From Budorcas taxicolor (taxonomy: Eukaryota > Chordata > Mammalia > Artiodactyla > Bovidae): 64,000 nucleotides of DNA. The translations under genes and the position numbers were made by a program. Of the stretch, positions 46,219 through 57,185 are shown piece by piece. Below the pieces are notes generated by a model that was not told where the DNA came from, ran no database searches, and saw nothing but the letters and a program-made list of their open reading frames with translations. The DNA lies in assembly GCF_023091745.1 (NCBI RefSeq), contig NC_068922.1, positions 83,322,885 to 83,386,884 of the forward strand, written 5' to 3'. Position 1 is the stretch's first letter, and each line of letters starts with the position of its first letter.

Positions 46219-46352
46219 CAGTTCAGTCTCTCAGTGGTGTCTGATTCTTTGCGACCCCATGGACTGCAGCCCGCCAAGCTTCTCTGTCCATCACCAACTC
46301 CCGGAGCTTACTCAGACTCACGTCCATCGAGTCAGTGATGCCATCCAGCCAT
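46219..46352 (-). mobile_element. 5'-truncated BovB 3' end
   Basis: 134 bp flanked by a 14-bp TSD with one mismatch (TTCATCTGTAATGT at 46205-46218, TTCATCTGTGATGT at 46353-46366). Confidence 0.9.
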
Positions 46353-46426
46353 TTCATCTGTGATGTATCAGATGGAATAGTGACCCTCCTACCTCATAAT
46401 CTTTTTCTAAGTCTCTTTTGCCTTTT

Positions 46427-49012
46427 TCAGAATGTCGTATCAGCGCAGGCGCTCAGGCGTGTCCAACTCTCTGTGACCCCATGAATCGCAGCACGCCAGG
46501 CCTCCCTGTCCATCACCATCTCCCAGAATTCACTCAGACTCACGTCCATCGAGTCTGTGATGCCATCCAGCCATCTCATCCTGGGTCGTCCCCTTCTCCT
46601 CCTGCCCACAATCCCTCCCAGCATCAGAGTCTTTTCCAATGAGTCGACACTTCGCATGAGGTGGCCAAAGTACTGGAGCTTCAGCTTTAGCATCATTCCC
46701 TCTAAAGAAATCCCAGGGCTGATCTCCTTCAGAATGGACTGGTTGGATCTCCTTGCAGTCCAAGGGACTCTCAAGAGTCTTCTCCAACACCACAGTTCAA
46801 AAGCATCAATTCTTCGGCACTCAGCCTTCTTCACAGTCCAACTCTCACATCCATACATGACCACAGGAAAAACCATAGCCTTGACCAGACGGACCTTTGT
46901 TGGCAAAGTAATGTCTCTGCTTTTGAATATGCTATCTAGGTTGGTCATAACTTTCCTTCCAAGGAGTAAGCGTCTTTCAATTTCATGGCTGCAATCACCA
47001 TCTGCAGTGATGTTTGGAGCCCCCCCCCCCCCAAAAGTCTGACACTGTTTTTACTGTTTCTCCATCTATTTCCCATGAAGTATGGGACCAGATGCCATGA
47101 TCTTCATTTTCTGAATGTTGAGCTTTAAGCCAACTTTTTCGCTCTCCTCTTTCATTTTCATCAAGAGGCTTTTTAGTTCCTCTTCACTTTCTGCCATAAG
47201 GGTGGTGTCATCTGCATATCTGAGGTGATTGATATATTTCCCTGCAATCTTGATTCCTGCTTGTGTTTCTTCCAGCCCAGCGTTTCTCATGATGTACTCT
47301 GCATAGAAGTTAAATAAGCAGGGTGACAATATACAGCCTTGATGTACTCCTTTTCCTATTTGGAATCAGTCTGTTGTTCCATGTCCAGTTCTAACAGTTG
47401 CTTCCTGACCTGCATACAGAATTCTCAAGAGGCAGATTAGGTGGTCTGGTATTCCCATCTTGCTCAGAATTTTCCACAGTTTATTGTGATCCACACAGTC
47501 AAAGGCTTTGGCATAGTCAATAAAGCAGAAATAGATGTTTTTCTGAAATTCTCTTGCTTTTTCCATGATCCAGCGGATGTTGGCAATTTGATCTCTGGTT
47601 CCACTGCCTTTTCTAAAACCAGCATGAACATCAGGGAGTTCATGGTTCACGTATTGCTGAGGCCTGGCTTGGAGAATTTTGAGCATTACTTTGCTAGCAC
47701 GTGAGATGAGTGCAATTGTGCAGTAGTTTGAGCATTCTTTGGCATTGCCTTTCTTTGGGATTGGAATGAAAACTGACCTTTTCCAGTCCTGTGGTCAGTG
47801 CTGAGTTTTCCAAATCTGCTGGCATATTGAATGCAGCACTTTCACAGCATCATCTTTCAGGATTTGAAACAGCTCAAGTGGAATTCCATCACCTCCACTA
47901 GCTTTGTTCATAGTGATGCTTTCTAAGGCCCACTTGACTTCACATTCCAAGATGTCTGGCTCTAGATTAGTGATCACATCATCATGATTATCTGGGTCTT
48001 GAAGATCTTTTTTGTTCAGTTCTTCCATGCATTCTTGCCATCTCTTCTTAATATCTTCTGCTTCTGTTAGGTCTAAACCATTTCTGTCCTTTATTGAGCC
48101 CATCTTTGCATGAAATGTTCCCTTGGTATCTCTAATTTTCTTAAGGAGATCTCTAGTCTTTCCCATTCTGTTGTTTTCCTCTATTTCTTTGCATTGATCG
48201 CGGAAGAAGGCTTTCTTATCTCTTCTTGCTGTTCTTTGGAACTCTGCATTCAGATGCTTATATCTTTCCTTTTCTCCTTTGCTTTTTGCCTCTCTTCTTT
48301 TCACAGCTATTTGTAAGGCCTCCCCAGACAGCCATTTTGCTTTTTTGCATTTCTTTTCCATGGGGATGGTCTTGATCCCTGCCTCCTGTACAATGTCACG
48401 AACCTCATTCCATAGTTCATCAGGCACTCTATCTATCAGATCTAGGCCCTTAAATCTATTTCTCACTTCCACTGTATAATCATAAGGGATTTGATTTAGG
48501 TCATACCTGAATGGTCTAGTGGTTTTCCCTATTTTCTTCAATTTAAGTCTGAATTTGGTAATAAGGAGTTCATGATCTGAGCCACAGTCAGCTTCTGGTC
48601 TTGTTTTTGTTGACTGTATAGAGCTTCTCCATCTTTTGCTGCAAAGAATATAATCAATCTGATTTCAGTGTTGACCATCTGGTGATGTCCATGTGTAGAG
48701 TCTTCTCTTGTGTTGTTAGAAGAGGGTGTTTTCTATGACCAGTGCATTTTCTTGGCAAAACTCTATTAGTCTTTGCCCTGCTTCATTCTGTACCCCAAGG
48801 CCAAATTTGCCTATTACTCCAGGTGTTTCTTGACTTTCTGCTTTTGCATTCCAGTCCACTATAATGAAAAGGACATCTTTTTTGGGTGTTAGTTCTAAAA
48901 GGTCTTGTAGGTCTTCATAAAACCATTCAACTTCAGTTTCTTCAGCGTTACTGGTTGGGTCATAGACTTGGATATAAATGGGGTCATTAGTTTGTAGACT
49001 GGATTCTTTCAC
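46427..49012 (-). pseudogene. BovB endonuclease/reverse transcriptase remnant
   Basis: Minus-strand frames in order: 49012-48716 (part of the endonuclease, with DLLELTPKKDVLF), 48541-47795 (248 codons linking endonuclease to RT, with KGTFHAKMGSIKDR and NKASGGDGIP), 47686-47366 (GFRKGSGTRDQI, FIDYAKAFDCVDH), 47329-47066 (YADDTTLMAESEEE) and 46948-46427 (C-terminal VMYGCESW and WCWRRLLRV). Codons before ~48976 are BovB; the few before the ATG at 49012 read into L1 sequence. Both RT catalytic aspartate motifs survive, but several frameshifts and stops separate the pieces. Well preserved, inactive. Confidence 0.88.
46438..48978 (-). mobile_element. Large 5'-truncated BovB (2.5 kb)
   Basis: Antisense element reaching into the endonuclease region (truncated at ATAGACTTGGAT near 48976). 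A C-run replaces part of the sequence near 47021-47034. It sits within L1 copy 2; I could not identify a convincing TSD. Confidence 0.9.
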
Positions 49013-49286
49013 TTAGCAATATACACATAAGATTCATCCATGGTTTTTGCTTGGTTTGATGGTTCATTCCATTATGTTTCCAAATACTATTCCATTGCAT
49101 GTGTATTGGAGGAAAAATAATATTCCCTTTATATTTCTCTTTTCCTCATTGAGACTTTCCCCAACAAAGAAAGGCAGATGAACTGGAGGAAAACAGAAGC
49201 TTATTACCATGCATACCCCCTATATGCTTGTAAGGTACCTAGGAAAACCTGAAATGGCCCAAGCCTGTAGCTTATGTGCTATCTTT

Positions 49287-50353
49287 CAGTTCAGCTCAGT
49301 CGCTCAGTCGTGTCTGACTCTTTGCAACCCCATGAATCGCAGCATGCCAGGCCTCCCTGTCCATCACCAACACCCAGAGTTCACTCAGATTCACGTCCAT
49401 CGAGTCCGTGATGCCATCCAGCCATCTCATCCTGGGTCGTCCCCTTCTCCTCCTGCCCCCAATCCCTCCCAGCATCAAAGTCTTTTCCAATGAGTCAACT
49501 CTTCACATGAGGTGGCCAAAGTACTGGAGTTTCAGCTTCAGCATCAGTCCTTCCAAAGAAATCCCAGGGCTGATCTCCTTCAGAATGGATTGGTTGGATC
49601 TCCTTGCAGTCCAAGGGACTCTCAAGAGTCTTCTCCAACACCACAGTTCAAAAGCATCAATCCTTCAGCGCTCAGCCTTCTTCACAGTCCAACTCTCACA
49701 TCCATACATGACCACAGGAAAAACCATAGCCTTGACTAGACGGACCTTAGTCAGCAAGGTAATGTCTCTGCTTTTGAATATACTATCTAGGTTTATCATA
49801 GCTTTCCTTCCAAGGAGTAAGCGTCTTTTAATTTCATGGCTGCAGTCACCATCTGCAGTGATTTTGGAGCCTCCCAAAATAGTCTGACACTGTTTCCACT
49901 GTTTCCCCATCTATTTTCCATGAAGTGATGGGACCGATGCCATGATCTTCATTTTCTGAATGTTGAGCTTTAAGCCAACTTTTTCATTCTCCGCTTTCAC
50001 TTTCATCAAGAGGCTTTTCAGTTCCTTTTCACTTTCTGCCGTAAGGGTGGTGTCATCTGCATATCTGAGGTTATTGATATTTCTCCCGGCAGTCTTGATT
50101 CCAGCTTGTGTTTCTTCCAGTCCAGTGTTTCTCATATTGTACTCTGCATAGAAGTTAAATAAGCAGGGTGACAATATACAGCCTTGACATACTCCTTTTC
50201 CTATTTGGAACCAGTCTGTTGTTCCATATCCAGTTCTAACTGTTGCTTCCTGACCTGCATACAGATTTCTCAAGAGACAGGTCAGGTGGTCTGGTATTCC
50301 TATCTCTCTCAGAACTTTCCACAGTGTATTGTCATCCACACAGTCAAAGGCTT
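49287..50353 (-). mobile_element. 5'-truncated BovB (1.07 kb)
   Basis: Perfect 12-bp TSD TGTGCTATCTTT (49275-49286 and 50354-50365). The frame 50339-49911 holds GVCQGCILSPCLFNF and RYADDTTLTAESE. Confidence 0.93.
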
Positions 50354-51198
50354 TGTGCTATCTTTAGCTAATAACAAAGAAAGATATGGGGGGTGGGTGG
50401 GTGGAATGATTTGGGAGGCTTGAAGGCAAAGCACAGTAAACAAGGGTCTGGATATTATGCACATTTACATCCAGGCCATCTCCATGGACTAGCTTCTCTG
50501 AAGACTTAGTTATCCTTCCATTCCTGGTACACAGGCGGAGACAGCCTTACAAGTGGAGATTTCCTTATAAACGTAAATTTAATTCCTAAAAGAGCATTTT
50601 CAAACATTTTCCTGGATCTGCTGTTTTTCAAATGTCAGTCCAGAATTATTCTGATGTCCAAAAGACACAACTTGGGGTGGCATATTCTGCTCCCCTTGAT
50701 GTATATGTACCCTAATTTACTTATTAATTCATTTACAGAAGAACATTCTGATGTCTTTCAGTTTTTAACCAATTTTTAACCCAGAATAAAGCTACTGTGC
50801 ATTATTTTATGCTAGTTTTTGTTTGAATACAGGTTTTCAAAGCTGTTGTCTAAATACAAGAGGTGTAGTATTGCATCCTAGATGATGAGTCTGTTTAGCT
50901 TCGGAAAAAACTGTCAGACTATCTTCCAAAGGTGGCTGCACGCATCCCACCAGGATCTTGAGTATGTTTTTTATGGTTGTTTACTCTCAGAGTACCCTCT
51001 GGCCAGGTGTCATTTATGGTTGTTTACTCTCAGTGTACCCTCTGGGTCCAGGTGTTTCCGATGGTTGTTTACTCTCAGAGTACCCTCTGTGGCTGGGTGT
51101 CTGTTTCAGTCTTTACTAATTATTAATGGGTTTGTTTGCTCTAGAGTTCTTTGTATAATATGAGTACAAATTCTTTATCAGATATACATTGTTTTAGA

Positions 51199-52240
51199 AA
51201 AATTATTAATGTTTGGCTGTGCTGGTATGCGTTGTGTGGGCTCTTTTCTAGTTGTGTTGAGCAGGGCCTGTGCTAGTTGTGGTGTGTGGGCTTGTCACTG
51301 GTGGCGCCTGTTGTTGTGGGTCTTTGTTGTGTGGCTTTTGTCTAGTTGTGGCGAGCAGGGCCTGCACTAGTTGTGGTGTGTGGGCTTCTCATGGGTGGCG
51401 CCTGTTGTTATGGGTCCTTGTCGTGTGGCTTTTGTCTAGTTGTGTTGAGCAGGGGCTGTGCTATTTGTGGTGTGTGGGCTTCTCCCTGCGGTGGCTCCTG
51501 TTGTTGTGGGTCCTTGTCGTGTGGCTTTTGTCTAGTTGTGTTGAGCAGGGGCTGCGCTAGTTGTGGTGTGGGATTCTCACTGGTGGCGCCTGTTGTTGTG
51601 GGTCTTTGTTGTGTGGCTTTTGTCTAGTTATGTTGAGCAAGGGCTGCACTAGTTGTGGTGTGTGGGCTTCTCATGGGTGGCTCCTGTTGTTGTGGGTCCT
51701 TGTTGTGTGGCTTTTGTCTAGTTGTGGTGAGCAGGGGCTGCGCTAGTTGTGGTGTGTGGGCTTCTCACAGGTGGTGCCTGTTGTTGTGGGTCCTTGTTGT
51801 ATGGGCCTGTGTCTAGTTGTGTTGAGCAGGGGACGCACTAGTTGTGGTGTTGGCTTCTCACGGATGGCGCCTGTTGTTGTGGGTCCTTGTTGTATGGCTT
51901 TTGTCTAGTTGTGAGCAGGGGCTGTGCTAGTTGTGGTGTGAGCTTCTCATGGGCGGCGCCTGTTGTTGTGTGTCCTTGTTGTGTGGGCCTGTGTCTAATT
52001 GTGTTGAGCAGGGGACACACTAGTTGTGGTGTGGGCTTCTCATGGGTGGCGCCTGTTGTGGGACACAGGATCTGGGGCTTATGGGCTCAGCAGTTGCAGC
52101 TTCCGGGATCTAGAACACAGGCTCAGTGGTTGCGGTGCATGGGCTTAGCTGCTCCACAGCATGGACAGGGATCCAACCTGCATCCCCTGCATTGGCAGGA
52201 AGATTCTCTAATACTCAGCCACCAGGGGAGCCCTCAGCCA
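51199..52240 (-). mobile_element. CHR-type SINE expanded by an internal VNTR
   Basis: Antisense SINE: 3' tail near 51199-51230, head at 52085-52238 (ACCAGGGGAGCCC). A 9-bp repeat TGTTTTAGA (51190-51198 and 52241-52249) is its probable TSD. The usual ~90-bp body segment is repeated nine times. Confidence 0.78.
51247..52060. repeat. VNTR of nine ~94-bp units
   Basis: TCTAGTTGTG-type unit starts at 51247, 51341, 51435, 51531, 51623, 51717, 51812, 51904 and 51994; spacing 90-96 bp. Units 7 and 9 share the variant GGGCCTGTGTCTA plus GGGGACxCAC, suggesting a later two-unit (182-bp) duplication. Confidence 0.95.
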
Positions 52241-52249
52241 TGTTTTAGA

Positions 52250-52409
52250 CTCTGGTTTGCCACACCTGTATCTGGAGAGAGGGGCCAGGACCAAGAGGCC
52301 TGGGAGCTGGGGGTGCTCAGCCACAGTTCTGGCTGTGCCATCGAAAGCTTCGGGGCCTTTGGTGAGCGCCTCAACTTTCCTGGACTGTTTCCTCTCTTCA
52401 GAAGTGCCC
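52250..52409 (+). mobile_element. MIR-like fragment
   Basis: GCCACAGTTCTGGCTGTGCC and CCTGGACTGTTTCCTC resemble MIR. Moderate support. Confidence 0.4.
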
Positions 52410-52493
52410 TGCTGTTGGACTGTAGCCCGCCAGGCTCTTCTGTGCATGGGATTGCCCAGACAAGAATACTGGAGTGGGTGCCATTTCCTTCTG
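52410..52493 (-). mobile_element. Bov-tA SINE fragment
   Basis: GGACTGTAGCCCGCCAGGCT and AAGAATACTGGAGTGGGTGC; both ends are truncated. Confidence 0.75.
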
Positions 52494-52495
52494 CA

Positions 52496-52588
52496 CAGAT
52501 ATACATTTGGAAGATATTTTCTCCTGGTTTGTGGTTTTGATGCAGGAAGGGGGGGATCCCTTCCACGGCCTCAGGGCGGGCTCTCATC
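52496..52588 (-). mobile_element. L1 fragment
   Basis: CAGATATACATTTGGAAGAT then TTTTCTCCTGGTTTGTGG resembles the antisense L1 that breaks off at 51189. Confidence 0.5.
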
Positions 52589-53030
52589 TGACACTTGGAA
52601 ATGAATTGTCTGAGGAGACGTGTGCTGTCAGAGCAAGAGATTTTATTGGGAAGGGCTGCCTGGGTGGAGGGCGGGAGGTTGAGGGAAGCTGAGAGAACTG
52701 CTCTGCCACGTGGCTCAGAGTCTCAGGTTTTATGGGCATTGGGTTAGTTTCTGGTTTGTCTCTGGCCAGTCTTTCTGAATTGGGGTCCTTCCTGGTGGCA
52801 TATGCATTACTCATCCAAGGTGGATTGGCAAGGAGGATCCTGGGAGGTTGGTAAGACCTACGGATTGGAGTCTCCTGTCTCCTTTGACCTTTCCTGAATT
52901 CTGGTTGGTGGTAGCTTGTTAGTTCCTTGTTCTTACCCAGGACCTCCTGTTGTAAGATGACTCCTGCAAGTGGTTTCTCTGGTGCCTGGCAAGGACGGGC
53001 AGGTGGTTTTGATTAGTGGTTCCCCTAACA
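52589..53030 (-). mobile_element. Candidate solo endogenous retroviral LTR
   Basis: On the minus strand it starts TGTTAGGGGAACC and ends AAGTGTCA (TG...CA), with a TATA-like ATAAAA at 52728-52733 and an AATAAA at 52642-52647, 81 bp downstream. No coding sequence and no clear short TSD. Similar layout to the candidate at 41679. Confidence 0.5.
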
Positions 53031-53305
53031 CTTTGTCCTTTGGTTTTCTTGAGCAAGGGAGTGAATGTATACATTTTTAAAGTCAGTGTTGTAATTAATT
53101 TATTTAAAATTTGTATATTGGCGTTTTTGTTGTGTTTTAGAACTCATCACCAGACTCAAGGCCATGTAGATCTTTAGTTGTTTTCTAAAATGTTTATAGT
53201 TTTTAATTGAAATGTGGTGTCATTTGCAAAGTTTGTGTTTATGTTCCTTTCATTCCATATGGTTTTTAATCAGTTGTTCCCTGGACGTGTGTTGAGCAGG
53301 GTCTT
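53031..53305 (-). mobile_element. L1 fragment
   Basis: Antisense L1 ORF2 region: TTTTTAATTGAAATGTGGTG and ATTCCATATGGTTTTTAATC. Confidence 0.5.
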
Positions 53306-53754
53306 GGAGATTTTGGGCTCTGTTTCAGCTTGGGCTTCCAGTCTGAGCGCTCACCGCAGAGCTGCTTCTGGGTGAGCCCTCTGAGGTCTGTGAGCGCGGG
53401 GCTGCCCGCTCTTCTCTGACGGCCGGCAGGGGGCGCCAACCCCACCTCTGACCCGCGGGCGCAGGACGCTTTGCCTTCAGACTCGGTTCGGTGACCAGCT
53501 GGCGGGAGCTCTGTCTCCTCACGGCCCTCAGGGCTCGGGCTCCTGGATAACCGGGCTGCGTCCAGGCTGAGAGCAGCGCGGCTGCTTCAGTGCCCGCCAG
53601 CAAGGAGGTGCTGCAAGAGGGAAAAATGAGGACGAAGTAGACGTTTCCTGTGTCCAGCTGAGTGCTGACCGGAGGTCCATCTCAGAGGACTCGGGGGGAA
53701 AGAGCTCCATGTGCAAAACGGTGGGTTTTTAGCTAGATTTCTGTGTGATCTAGA
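53306..53754. other. CpG-rich insert within L1
   Basis: About 450 GC-rich bases with many CpGs separate L1 sequence at 53280 from L1 sequence resuming near 53755. Minus-strand frames (53603-53325, 53716-53528) match nothing I know. It might be a retroposed transcript 5' end or an element 5' UTR. Confidence 0.4.
53424..53438 (+). promoter_or_regulatory. Candidate CTCF motif
   Basis: CGGCAGGGGGCGCCA closely fits the CTCF core. Motif match only. Confidence 0.35.
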
Positions 53755-54560
53755 GGATGGCCAGTGGTGTTCTTCCGTGTAGGTGGCCAGTTTTCCTGCC
53801 ACTGTTTCTTGAAAGGACTGTCCTTTCCTCTTCACACGTTCGTGGCTTGATTTTCATGAACTGTCCGCATACACGTGGCTTTATTCCTGGGCTCCCTGTT
53901 CTCTCCTCGAGCCCCTGTGCCTGTGTTTGTGCCAGGTCCTCACTGCTGTGGTCACTACAGCTCCGTGAGGTAGTTTGAAGTCAGAGAGGAAGATGCCTCC
54001 AGGTTCATTCTTCTTTCTCAGAGTCTTTCTGGCTGTTCAGGGTCCTTAGCTGTTGCAGAATATTATCAGGAATATTCTATGAATATTTCTATGAAAAATG
54101 CTATTGGATATTATATTTTGATTGCAGTGCATTTGCTGATGGCTTTTGTTGGAATGGACATTTTAATAACTCATTCTTCCAGTGCATGAGCATGGAATAT
54201 TTGTTTTCTTTGGTTTCTTTATTGATGCTTTCTAGTTTTCTGACTACTGGTCTTTTATGTCCTTGGTTAAGTTTTTTCTTAATTTTTGTTTCTGATTGTT
54301 ATTAGTGTATAGAAACACAACTGATTTTCGTATATTGATTCAGATTGTAAATTGTAGTATTTTATATGATTGTAAATTGATCCCAAATTATTCAACTTTA
54401 CTGAATGCATTCTAACAACTTTATATGGGAAATTTTATTTGTAAATTCCATGTGGACTCTTTCAAGGGCAATGAGCATCACAACTTCCCTTGAACTTCGT
54501 CTGGGTAAGTCTTGGCCTCTATAAGGAAGTTTCAAGCCTGTCTGATCTGATTTTCTTTTG
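53755..54560 (-). mobile_element. L1 ORF2 region, antisense
   Basis: CACTGTTTCTTGAAAGGACT, GTAGTTTGAAGTCAGAGAG and TTTCTTTATTGATGCTTTC follow the antisense ORF2 order. Confidence 0.6.
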
Positions 54561-55223
54561 TAGTATTGACATGGTTGCTTTGAAAAATAATTAACTTTTC
54601 AGTAACTTAAAATTTGCAGGAAACTCTAAATAATGAAAAAAAAAACCTCACATTTGCCACATCAGCTAAAATACTCCATGCGTTTTATCTGAAATGGGTG
54701 CATTCTCCTGTGGAACCGGCACATACACTCCCAAATCAGGAAATCATATGGTTTCTACATTATAATGTAATCCACAGCCCCACTTCCACTTTCACCAATT
54801 GTCCAATTGTATGAATATATCTTTTTCCCCATCCTCATCCATTTTTTTTTAAAGACTGTTACTGAGATTTTCAGACATTTGGACAAACTTGGTGGGTGTA
54901 AAGCAGACATGGTGAATATGGGATCCGGGTGGCCTTTTCTATATGGATTTTTTTACTAAAGATGTTTGTAATGTTTATTCATTTTGTAACATGTATCAAT
55001 ACTACATTCTTTTCCCCCATAGTAGTTGAAAATGAATAACATGCCATTTCCCATTTACATATTTATAAACATACAGTGCTGGAGTATGAACTACCTTTAC
55101 TTGTTTTGCAAACCAGTTTAATAATGCGCACCTTGTGCGTGCTTTGGAGAAACTCAGGAAACTGAGTCTGTGACTGAAATGGCTCTCACCTTGGATACCG
55201 TCTTCATCTAAAAACAAAACAGG
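54561..55223. other. AT-rich, partly L1-like
   Basis: No clear family for 54600-54840. 54840-55223 is probably the outer part of L1 copy 3. Confidence 0.35.
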
Positions 55224-55412
55224 GCTTCCTGGTGGTCCAGTGGCTAAGACTGCACATGCCTTAAGAAGGAGGCCCAGGTTCCATCCCTGATCAGAGAACT
55301 AGGTCTCCCACGCCACAACGAAGAGTTTGCATGCTGCTGCTAAGTATCTGGCTTGCCTCAGTGAAGGTCGACCTGGTGCAGCCAAATAAGAAAACAAATA
55401 AATATTAAAAAA
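55224..55412 (+). mobile_element. CHR-type tRNA SINE
   Basis: Head GGGCTTCCTGGTGGTCCAGT, body TTGCATGCTGCTGCTAAG, tail AAATAAATATTAAAAAATA. Confidence 0.8.
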
Positions 55413-56206
55413 TAAAACTAAAGGAAAGGGAGGGTATGGTTGTTGTACAGATTTACGTCTTAGCTTTCCCTATTGATAAAGAGTTCACAAGACTGTCATC
55501 CTTCTATCTGATACATACAGAGAATTCCTTTGAAATGAGATTTCTCTTGTAAATGTCACTCAGAAGAGCCATCTTTAACTTGGGTTTCAGAGATGATCGT
55601 GTGTCCTCTTAAAAAAAAAGTTCATTAAGTCCAACTAATTCTCATGCTGAAAGGGTATATTTTGGGGTAGTATTTGCTCCCCTTCACTTTGGATGTATCC
55701 CAATTTGCTTACACAGTCATCTACCAAAGACATCCTGATATTTGAAAGTTTTTAGCTGTTACAAGTAGAGCTCCTGTGTATAATTGTGTGATAATGTTTG
55801 TCTGGACACTTTTTCAAAGCTGTTTACTAAGTACTAGACGTGTAGTGTTCAGGTCACAGGTGAGCCTTGTTTAGCTGAGGAAAAATCCAGCTGTGTTTCT
55901 CTGTGGCATGTGGGATCTTCCTGGGTAAGGGATGGAACTCGAGTGTCTTGCATGGTCAGGCAGACCCTTCACCGCTGAGCCACCAGAGAAGCCCCGCCCC
56001 CCCCCTTTCTGAGTTTACTGGGTCTGACAGGCGTGCAGTGCTACCTAACTGTTGCTTTAGTTTGTAATTTCCTAATGTAGGTGATTTTGAGTATTTTTGA
56101 TATGCTGATTTACTATCTTTATATTTTCTTTGGCCAGGTGTTCAGATACATTTTTAATGAGGTTGTTTGTTCCAGATTTTTGGTATAGTTGGAGTACAAT
56201 CCAGAG
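55413..56206 (-). mobile_element. Antisense L1, paralogous copy 3
   Basis: The shared block (GGTATATTTTGGGGTAGTAT near 55653) and L1 sequence (TTTTTCAAAGCTGTTTACTA near 55810) occur in the same order as in copies 1 and 2. Confidence 0.6.
55895..55994 (-). mobile_element. CHR-type SINE head fragment
   Basis: TGTGGCATGTGGGATCTTCC through GAGCCACCAGAGAAGCCC, antisense. Confidence 0.7.
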
Positions 56207-56210
56207 TAGA

Positions 56211-56275
56211 TGCTTTTTTGGAACACCTTTGCTTTCTCCATGATTCAGTGAATGTTGTCAACTTGATCTCTAAAC
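56211..56275 (-). mobile_element. Short diverged BovB fragment
   Basis: TGCTTTCTCCATGATTCAGT plus GTTGTCAACTTGATCTCT matches the antisense RT region just upstream of motif A. Confidence 0.65.
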
Positions 56276-56304
56276 TTACAGTAATAAAAGAACCATTGCT
56301 ATTT

Positions 56305-56822
56305 AGAATGCGGGGGCTTCAGGGAAGTCATTAGGTCATGAAGGCTTTGCTTTGCCCTCATGAATTGGATTAGTGCCTGCTCATGCTTAGTCGTGTCCAA
56401 CTCTGTGATCCCATGGACTGCAACCCACCAGGCTCCTCTGTCCATGTGGTTCTCCAGGCAAGAATACTGGAGTGGGTTCCAGGCAAGAATACTGGAGTGG
56501 GTTGCCATTTCCTGATCCAAGGAACATTCCCTACATAAGTATCAAACTTAGGACTCCTGCATTGCAGGAATATCCTTTACTTTCTGAGCTACTAGGGAAG
56601 CCCATGAACTGGATTAGTGCCCTCATAAAAGAGCCCAGAGCACTCCCTTGCTCCATGTGATGTGTGGGCACAGCAAAAAGACAGCCATCTACATACCAGA
56701 AAGAATGCTTTCATCAGAACCCAATCCAATCTTAGACTTTCAGCTTTCAGAACAGTGATAAATAAATACTTATGTTATAATTACTATAGCAGTCCAAACA
56801 AGCTAAAACAATCATCAACATA
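56305..56822 (+). mobile_element. MaLR (MST/MLT-type) LTR split by SINE
   Basis: GAAGTCATTAGGTCATGAAG, then after the SINE CTCATAAAAGAGCCCAGAGC, and a 3' end TATAGCAGTCCAAACAAGCT. Confidence 0.7.
56378..56602 (-). mobile_element. Bov-tA SINE
   Basis: A 19-bp TSD with one mismatch (56359-56377 and 56603-56621) flanks it. The block AGGCAAGAATACTGGAGTGG is tandemly duplicated near 56456-56500. Confidence 0.93.
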
Positions 56823-57185
56823 ATGTTCAGATATCAACAGAGTTTGCACCAGAAGACTATACATCAAAGAATGTGTTCCGTTTGATTCCACTTGTGTAAG
56901 ATTCAGAAAAAGACACAAACTACGTAGAGTGCTAAAAATGAAGATTCATCTAACTTGAGGAATACGGACTCAGAAAGAAGATGGGGATTTTGTCTGATGT
57001 ACTGTTGGTCTTCTACTTGGTTTAGAAGTTTGGTCATAAAGGCATTTTTTACTTTGAAAAAATTCAGGAAATTGTAAACTTATGTTTTGTGCACATTTTG
57101 AAAGTGTACTATAAAGGTTTGAAATATATTAGAAATGATACTACTCTTCAAAGAAGCAAAACTTCCTTTGAATATAAAAGCAGAA
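56823..57185 (+). mobile_element. L1 3' fragment and unassigned DNA
   Basis: TTGATTCCACTTGTGTAAGA at 56881 resembles a sense L1M 3' end. The remainder is unassigned. Confidence 0.4.

Larger units (their letters stand above)
46030..51189 (-). mobile_element. Antisense L1, paralogous copy 2 (host of BovBs)
   Basis: L1 and shared-block pieces at 46030-46437, 48979-49286 and 50366-51189 read in the same order as copy 1. BovBs at 46219, 46438 and 49287 separate them. Confidence 0.65.

Noticed and set aside
51247..52060. CRISPR-like repeat array
   Set aside because: Whole ~94-bp units repeat without unique spacers, in a mammalian SINE.
51270..52540. Repetitive open frames rich in Cys, Gly and Val
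   Set aside because: They are translations of the SINE-derived VNTR; the ~94-bp unit is not a multiple of three and the frames shift between units.
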